A stretch of DNA of 64,000 nt from Ferirhizobium litorale (lineage in GTDB: Bacteria; Pseudomonadota; Alphaproteobacteria; Rhizobiales; Rhizobiaceae): positions 50,861 through 114,860 of the forward strand of contig JALDYZ010000015.1 of the NCBI GenBank assembly GCA_030028905.1. Direction: 5' to 3'. Shown one piece after another: positions 59,190-64,000 of this stretch. Each line of letters starts with the position of its first letter. Within the stretch, counting starts at the first letter, position 1. The position numbers and the translations under genes are program-made. Under the pieces are notes generated by a model. It saw only the letters and a list, made by a program, of their open reading frames with translations, had not been told where the DNA came from and did not search any database.

Positions 59190-60227
59190 ATGGAGTGCAT
59201 CCTACATATCGGAGCCAACAAGACCGGCACCACCTCGATCCAGAAGACGCTCATGAGCAACGCTTCCCAATTGAAAAAGCAGGGATTTCTCTATCCACGC
59301 TCGGGGCGCTCCTTCCCGCCCAAGGTTTTTGACCGCCATGCCGGCTTGCGCATGGCGGTCCTCCCCGTGGACGTCGACCCGCGCGGCCTTGCAGCAACCG
59401 TAAACCTTACAACCGAGGAGAAGCGCGCGGTCTACAGGAAAGATTTCATTGAGGCCTTTGACCTCGAACTCCTGGCGAACAAAGACATGCGATACACCGT
59501 CGTCAGTGACGAAGCGCTGTTCTTGTTCTCCGACGACCTGACGGCCCAGGGCATGTTCGCATTTCTCAAGGAACGTTTTCAGCGCACAAAGGTGATTGTG
59601 TATCTCAGGCGGCCGGACCTCTATGTGGCGAGCGCCTACTCGCAGTTCGTCAAGATGGGAGGTTGCGACGACTTCGAGACGTTCGTTGAGAGTTCGCTGC
59701 AGGGACCAAAGTATTTTGACCTGCTCCAGCCATGGCGAACCGTATTCGGCAAAGAAAACATCGAGGTTGCCTGTTTCGATCGCCGGTTCCTGCGCGGCGG
59801 GGATGCAGTCGCAGACTTCCTCGCAAGGATTGGCGTCGACAGCACGGATTTTGAGCATTTCCAGGTGAACGAAAGCCTGTCCGCACTGGGTTGCGAGGCA
59901 CTGAGGCTGGTGAATGTACGGTTCGAGGGAAAGGCCCCACGTTACTTTCGCCGCGCATTTTCTCGCACATTCACCGGAGCATCAGTGCAAATGAGCGATC
60001 GTATGAAGGGCGCGGTCCGCGACGCTTTCAAGGACGATCATGAAAAGCTCGTCGAAGCGTTTGGACTGGAGTGCATGGAATTCTATGCACTGGATGATTT
60101 CGATACAGCGTCAGCCGCGCAAGTTCCCGAAGACAGTCCGCTGCTGGCGCGCAAGATTGCCGACCTCGCACTCGCTATCCAGGAAAGGGCCGCAGCGCGA
60201 TCACCAGGCGGTCGCTCGCGCACATGA
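59190..60227 (+). CDS. Sulfotransferase-like P-loop protein
   Basis: 345-aa protein from the ATG at 59190 ('MECILHIGANKTGTTSIQ'). The 'IGANKTGTTSIQ' segment is the 5'-phosphosulfate-binding (PAPS) P-loop of sulfotransferases. 'VIVYLRRPDLYVASAYSQFV' is the 3'-phosphate-binding motif, with its conserved Arg and Ser. It may sulfate a surface glycan, but the acceptor is unknown. It lies just before tRNA-Pro with no biosynthetic partners, which suggests acquisition by transfer. Confidence 0.78.
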   Translation: MECILHIGANKTGTTSIQKTLMSNASQLKKQGFLYPRSGRSFPPKVFDRHAGLRMAVLPVDVDPRGLAATVNLTTEEKRAVYRKDFIEAFDLELLANKDMRYTVVSDEALFLFSDDLTAQGMFAFLKERFQRTKVIVYLRRPDLYVASAYSQFVKMGGCDDFETFVESSLQGPKYFDLLQPWRTVFGKENIEVACFDRRFLRGGDAVADFLARIGVDSTDFEHFQVNESLSALGCEALRLVNVRFEGKAPRYFRRAFSRTFTGASVQMSDRMKGAVRDAFKDDHEKLVEAFGLECMEFYALDDFDTASAAQVPEDSPLLARKIADLALAIQERAAARSPGGRSRT

Positions 60228-60354
60228 CAGCCGACCGGATACCTTGGCAAGTTGAGCGGCGTGGGGTTGGTCGGAGCGCGAGAAAGACAACCGGTAATGT
60301 AGACAGCGGCAATCAAATCGCCATAGCGTTGTTCGCCAACCCGATAGTTGCCGA

Positions 60355-60431
<77 letters not shown>

Positions 60432-60526
60432 TACCGGCAATGGTGGGGAGATACACGGTTCGCCCCAGCGTCGCAACTCAAAAAATCCGCTTTCGACAAC
60501 CGAATTCATGCCGGTCGAAAAAGACC

Positions 60527-61015
60527 TCAGTCACCTTCCGCCCCGATGCGCTTCGAAAAGACCCGGTCTCCGGCGGCGATGCCCAGTTCCGCCGCCTGGC
60601 CGCCATTCAGTTCGAGCACGTATTTCACTGGCCCGTGCGAATCGATGATCGCCTCCGAATAGGGAACCGTCCGCTCGACGATCCGATGGATGCCGCCATC
60701 TGCTTCGATGAAGAGCATGTCGAGTGGCAACGGCGTATCCTTCATCCACATCGTGACACGGCGCGTTTCACCGAAATCGAAGAGCATGCCGCGATCTTTG
60801 TCCATCGCGTTGCGGAACATTAGCCCCCGGGCACGCTGCTCCGGCGTGGCGGCGACCTCGACCTGGAAGACATGCTGCCTGCCGGAAGCCGTCTCGATGG
60901 TCAGCGACTCCTCACCGAATCGCACCGGTTCGTCTGCCGTCGCGGCAAGCGGCAACAACAAAAAAAGCGCCATGAAGGCGCTTTTCGCGATCGTCTGCAG
61001 ACCTGCCGCCAGCAT
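60527..61015 (-). CDS. DUF192 family exported protein
   Basis: 162-aa protein of DUF192. A hydrophobic N-terminus (about 12-27, 'FMALFLLLPLAATA') is a probable signal peptide. The core has 'TPEQRARGLMFRN', 'GMLFDFGETRRVTMWMKDT' and 'LELNGGQAAELGI', which are characteristic. The function is unknown. Its ATG overlaps the cold-shock gene stop by one base (TGATG), so translation is coupled; this pair recurs in rhizobia as I recall. Confidence 0.88.
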   Translation of the reverse strand: MLAAGLQTIAKSAFMALFLLLPLAATADEPVRFGEESLTIETASGRQHVFQVEVAATPEQRARGLMFRNAMDKDRGMLFDFGETRRVTMWMKDTPLPLDMLFIEADGGIHRIVERTVPYSEAIIDSHGPVKYVLELNGGQAAELGIAAGDRVFSKRIGAEGD

Positions 61016-61593
61016 CAGTGAGAACGCCCGATCGGGCTTGGCGTGTCGGGGTGGATTTCCGCGGCCATCAGCCCCTTCTCGCCGTCGCCAAAGCGCACGA
61101 GCACGACCTGACCGGGGCGAAGCTCGGTAAGTCCGAACCGACGCAAGGTCTCCATGTGCACGAAGATGTCTTCGGTCCCCTCTCCCCGCGTCAGGAAGCC
61201 GAAACCCTTGGTGCGATTGAACCACTTCACCAAGGCCCGCTCGAGGCCACTGGTCGGGGTGACCTGCACGTGCGTACGAACCGGCGGCAGTTGCGATGGA
61301 TGCACGGCCGTCGACTGGTCCATCGACAGGATGCGGAAGGCCTGGTAGCCGCGCTCGCGCTTCTGCACCAGCGCAACGATGCGCGTGCCCTCGAGAATGG
61401 TTTGATAACCGTCGCGGCGCAGGCAGGTCACGTGCAGCAAGACATCCTTCATGCCGTTGTCGGGGATGATGAAGCCGAAGCCCTTGGCAACGTCGAACCA
61501 CTTGACGACGCCGGTGATTTCAAGAAGATCGACCGGCTCCCCGGAGAGCTCTTCGAGATCTCCAACCTCTTTCGGTGAAATCCTATCCGCCAT
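61015..61593 (-). CDS. Double cold-shock-domain protein
   Basis: 192-aa RNA/DNA-binding protein with two cold-shock domains. The first (about 27-90) has 'GVVKWFDVAKGFGFIIPD' and the second (about 118-182) has 'ALVKWFNRTKGFGFLTRGEG' with 'DIFVHMETLRR'; in the first, RNP2 reads 'DVLLHVTCL'. A Pro-rich linker joins them. This tandem form is typical of alphaproteobacteria, unlike the 70-aa CspA. Confidence 0.93.
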   Translation of the reverse strand: MADRISPKEVGDLEELSGEPVDLLEITGVVKWFDVAKGFGFIIPDNGMKDVLLHVTCLRRDGYQTILEGTRIVALVQKRERGYQAFRILSMDQSTAVHPSQLPPVRTHVQVTPTSGLERALVKWFNRTKGFGFLTRGEGTEDIFVHMETLRRFGLTELRPGQVVLVRFGDGEKGLMAAEIHPDTPSPIGRSH

Positions 61594-61788
61594 AGCTCTG
61601 CCAGCCCCTCATACGCGTCACATTGTTACGGTTAACTGATTCTTGATGAATAGATTAACATCTTGGCAATGGATGGGCGCAAGTCCTAGTTTCTAATTTA
61701 CCCTCGTGGATTTTTCTTAGCCCGCGGAGCTTGCCGGAAGCTTGATGCGGAACAGTACCCATCCCTGTTGCGAACAAAGGAAACCGAA

Positions 61789-62229
61789 ATGCGCTATCTA
61801 CATACCATGATCCGCGTCAAAGACCTCGACGCATCGCTTGCGTTCTACACGACCATCTTCGGCCTTGAGGAAGTCCGCCGATACGAGAACGAGCAAGGTC
61901 GTTTCACACTCGTCTTTCTTGCCGCCCCGGACGACGTGGCCGCCGTGCGCTCCACCTCCGCTCCCTGTATCGAATTGACCTACAACTGGGATACCGAGGA
62001 CTATACAGGAGGCCGCAACTTCGGTCATCTTGCCTATGAGGTGGATGACATCTACGCCTTCTGCCAGCACCTTGCCGACAGCGGTGTCACGATCAACCGG
62101 CCGCCGCGTGACGGCCGTATGGCGTTTGTCCGCTCGCCCGACGGCATCTCCATCGAGATCCTGCAGAAAGGCGCGAGCCTCTCTCCGGCCGAACCCTGGG
62201 CATCCATGCCGAACACGGGATCCTGGTAG
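61789..62229 (+). CDS. gloA: Lactoylglutathione lyase (glyoxalase I) family protein
   Basis: 146-aa VOC-fold enzyme expected to convert the hemithioacetal of methylglyoxal and glutathione to S-lactoylglutathione. '[19 protein letters not shown]' at the N-terminus carries the first metal His. '[20 protein letters not shown]' carries the Glu and second His, and '[10 protein letters not shown]' the final Glu. All four ligands are present. The ATG follows AAGGAAAC. Confidence 0.93.
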   Translation: MRYLHTMIRVKDLDASLAFYTTIFGLEEVRRYENEQGRFTLVFLAAPDDVAAVRSTSAPCIELTYNWDTEDYTGGRNFGHLAYEVDDIYAFCQHLADSGVTINRPPRDGRMAFVRSPDGISIEILQKGASLSPAEPWASMPNTGSW

Positions 62230-62499
62230 GAGTTGTGAATGCGGCCGTCCCGCGCATCGTGACGTGCATTGCGGGGCGGTTGCACGCCTTAATTTCTTCG
62301 CACTTGTTCAGTTTAACACAAGCCAAGCATGATTTGATCGATTCCCGGCGTATTGCGCCGATTGCCATGCCTCTGGGCACTCAATGAATATCGCTCGCGG
62401 ATCTTGTTTTGCGTCTCCGGTAGAAGACTGACATTGAATTCGTGTACGAAGACAGGGATCGGTACTTTGAAAATTTTACCGGCAGCACTTCTGCAACCC

Positions 62500-63795
62500 A
62501 TGCCTTATCGCCGCGGCCTCATCGTCGCGGCATCGCTCGTGGCGCTTTCGGGTTGCGTGTCATCGGTCAACGAACTTGAAATCAGCAAGGCGGTAAGTCC
62601 AGCCTCACAGACGGAAGGCCACGAAATCGCAACCGACAACGGCGATGCAGGCGCCACGGACCAACGAGTCGCCGCAGCCAATGAGGATGGCGGCTACAGC
62701 GATCCGGCCGTCGTCACCACGGCGGATTCTTCGTCCGCCGCCGGCTCGTCCGCCCTGCCCGTCGGCTCCGCGGCAACAGCGCCGGCCGATACGGCTGGCC
62801 TCACCATGCAGCCCACCACCGTCAACGCCGGCAAGACGAGTATCTTTGCGGCACAGGGCGCCGTTGCTTCCACCTCCGAAGGTCTCCAGGCGGTTGTGCC
62901 GGATCAATCCGCAGACGCGCCCGCCTTCGTTCCGGTTCCGGAAATCAATCCGGCCTTGAAGAGCGTCTACTCCGCTCCTGAAGGCGGACTCCAGACACAG
63001 GAAGGCGCGTCCGCCACACAGCCCGACGGCAACCCCGGAGTGCAGTCCGGCCAAGCGATCCCCGCTACAGCACCGGCGCCAGCGGGCCAGGCCTCGGATG
63101 TTTCGAATGCGGATGGCGTATCGGTCGCCGATACCAAGGGAAATACCGAGAGCGATCACGACACCACCGGCCAGAAGCCGCTGACGCTGGCGGCATTCTT
63201 TGCCGGCAAGCGCAAGGCCCGCGACAAGATCACCGATACCGGATCGAACTTCGCCGCCCGGTCGCCGCGCATCGTCTCGCAGACAACGCAGGTCGCCTCA
63301 TCGCCGCCCGTGATGTCCGACGAAGAGGTCGGCGACTTGATGCCCGACAATTTCCTCGATGACGACGAGTTCGACGATGGCCATGCCGAGGCTCCCGAGG
63401 GCCTGATGGAGCTTGCGTCACTGTCCGGGCTCACGCGAATAGCGCCGAACGGCCTGATGTTGCAGACCCCACGCGTCGACGTCGGCTGCGTCAAGCCCGA
63501 ACTGGTGCAGATCATCAAGTCGATCGAAACGCACTACGGCCGCACAGCGATCGTCACGTCCGGCTACCGCGAAACGAAACGCAACCGCCGGGTCGGCGGC
63601 CGCCGTGGATCGCTCCACACCACCTGTGAGGCCGCAGACATCCAGATACCGGGCGTTTCCAAGTGGGAACTGGCAAACTACCTGCGCTCGCGCCCGGATC
63701 GCGGCGGGGTGGGTACCTATTGCCACACGGAATCGGTGCATCTCGATCTCGGTCCGGCGCGCGACTGGAACTGGCGCTGCCGCCGCAAAAAGTGA
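62500..63795 (+). CDS. M15-type (DUF882/YcbK-like) lipoprotein peptidase
   Basis: 431-aa predicted lipoprotein. A lipobox 'LVALSGC' ends the signal sequence at Cys19 from the ATG at 62500. A TTG at 62467 with AGGGA upstream is an equally good start and adds 11 residues. Residues about 20-330 are low-complexity, Ala/Ser/Thr/Asp-rich and probably disordered. The C-terminal catalytic domain has 'TSGYRETKRNR', 'GSLHTTCEAADIQIPG' (zinc His and Asp of SxHxxGxAxD, with Cys for Gly) and 'ESVHLDLG' (third ligand). It should cut peptidoglycan peptides in the periplasm. Confidence 0.82.
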   Translation: MPYRRGLIVAASLVALSGCVSSVNELEISKAVSPASQTEGHEIATDNGDAGATDQRVAAANEDGGYSDPAVVTTADSSSAAGSSALPVGSAATAPADTAGLTMQPTTVNAGKTSIFAAQGAVASTSEGLQAVVPDQSADAPAFVPVPEINPALKSVYSAPEGGLQTQEGASATQPDGNPGVQSGQAIPATAPAPAGQASDVSNADGVSVADTKGNTESDHDTTGQKPLTLAAFFAGKRKARDKITDTGSNFAARSPRIVSQTTQVASSPPVMSDEEVGDLMPDNFLDDDEFDDGHAEAPEGLMELASLSGLTRIAPNGLMLQTPRVDVGCVKPELVQIIKSIETHYGRTAIVTSGYRETKRNRRVGGRRGSLHTTCEAADIQIPGVSKWELANYLRSRPDRGGVGTYCHTESVHLDLGPARDWNWRCRRKK

Positions 63796-63807
63796 AAATG
63801 GTACCCG

Positions 63808-63830
63808 GGCCGCGACTAGCGGCCCTTTTG
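63808..63830 (+). terminator. Rho-independent terminator of the M15-type gene
   Basis: GGGCCGC-GACTA-GCGGCCC followed by TTTT, 12 bp after the stop codon. Confidence 0.9.
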
Positions 63831-63951
63831 CTGACCGCCGCAGACGACATGCCAACGACCACGATGGCCCTGTCACATTTTTAAGAAAAAATCTTGCGAG
63901 GGGGCTTGCGGGAATCCCGGAGGCTGAATAAAAGGGCGCCACACCGCGCAC

Positions 63952-64000
63952 GCGCCCTTCGTCTATCGGTTAGGACGTCAGATTTTCATTCTGAAAAGAG
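63952..64000 (+). tRNA. tRNA-Glu (anticodon TTC), cut by the window end
   Basis: GCGCCCTTCGTCTATCGGTT begins a tRNA with a D-arm of Glu type, then the anticodon stem TCAGA/TCTGA with loop TTTTCAT (anticodon TTC). The variable arm, T-arm and 3' end lie beyond 64000. Confidence 0.88.

Overview
The window comes from a GC-rich alphaproteobacterium, most probably a member of the Rhizobiaceae (Ensifer/Sinorhizobium, Shinella or Rhizobium-like). The evidence is gene content and order: LexA with a GAAC-N7-GAAC SOS box, the aapJQMP amino-acid permease, EipB (DUF1849), LpxI in place of LpxH, DUF982 and DUF3126 proteins, NDUFS4/NDUFS6-type complex I subunits, and GGAAC-N16-CGTT (EcfG-type) promoters. 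Most of it looks like chromosomal backbone with tightly packed genes.

Layout. 0.1-7.7 kb: MgtE, a degenerate peptide deformylase-like protein, tRNA-Leu(GAG), lipB, a DMT exporter, and the glutathione-dependent formaldehyde pathway (class III ADH and S-formylglutathione hydrolase, with a YaiI-type gene between them). It ends with a guanidinium exporter (gdx/sugE) behind a probable guanidine-II riboswitch. 7.7-13.2 kb: DoxX, lexA, comEC, gltA. 13.2-26.5 kb: a minus-strand translation and envelope cluster read rpsB-tsf-pyrH-frr-uppS-cdsA-rseP-bamA-lpxD-fabZ-lpxA-lpxI-lpxB. 26.7-40.3 kb: eipB, a RidA-GDPD-acyltransferase-HIT set, a PAP2 protein, clpS-clpA, a phasin, cysE, an alpha/beta hydrolase, the NDUFS6-like protein, an FAD monooxygenase and metC. 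40.7-45.0 kb: aapJQMP behind a candidate sigma-54 promoter. 45.0-51.1 kb: a carbohydrate or sugar-acid cluster with two SDR dehydrogenases, a beta-hydroxyacid dehydrogenase and a ribose-type ABC transporter, organised around a divergent promoter with a FadR/GntR-type operator.

51.1-60.4 kb is the accessory part. Genes are small and spaced out (PRC-barrel, BON, secreted hypotheticals, GNAT, DUF982, a sulfotransferase-like protein). Three perfect EcfG-type promoter matches lie within 2 kb. A decayed three-gene operon, probably of phage origin, sits directly beside the 3' end of tRNA-Arg(TCT). A 1.27-kb stretch has no supportable gene but carries a duplicated dyad element. From 60.4 kb the window returns to backbone: tRNA-Pro(TGG), DUF192, a double cold-shock protein, a glyoxalase I-type protein, an M15-type lipoprotein peptidase and the first part of tRNA-Glu(TTC).

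Functionally the window combines envelope biogenesis (lipid A, BamA, RseP, undecaprenyl phosphate, CDP-DAG), core metabolism (citrate synthase, lipoate, Cys/Met), detoxification (formaldehyde, guanidine, methylglyoxal) and nutrient uptake. The points most worth follow-up are the guanidine-II riboswitch with a hairpin in its linker, the probably inactive deformylase paralogue, the cluster of general-stress promoters at 52-54 kb, the FadR-type operator at 49.17 kb and the tRNA-Arg-linked prophage relic.
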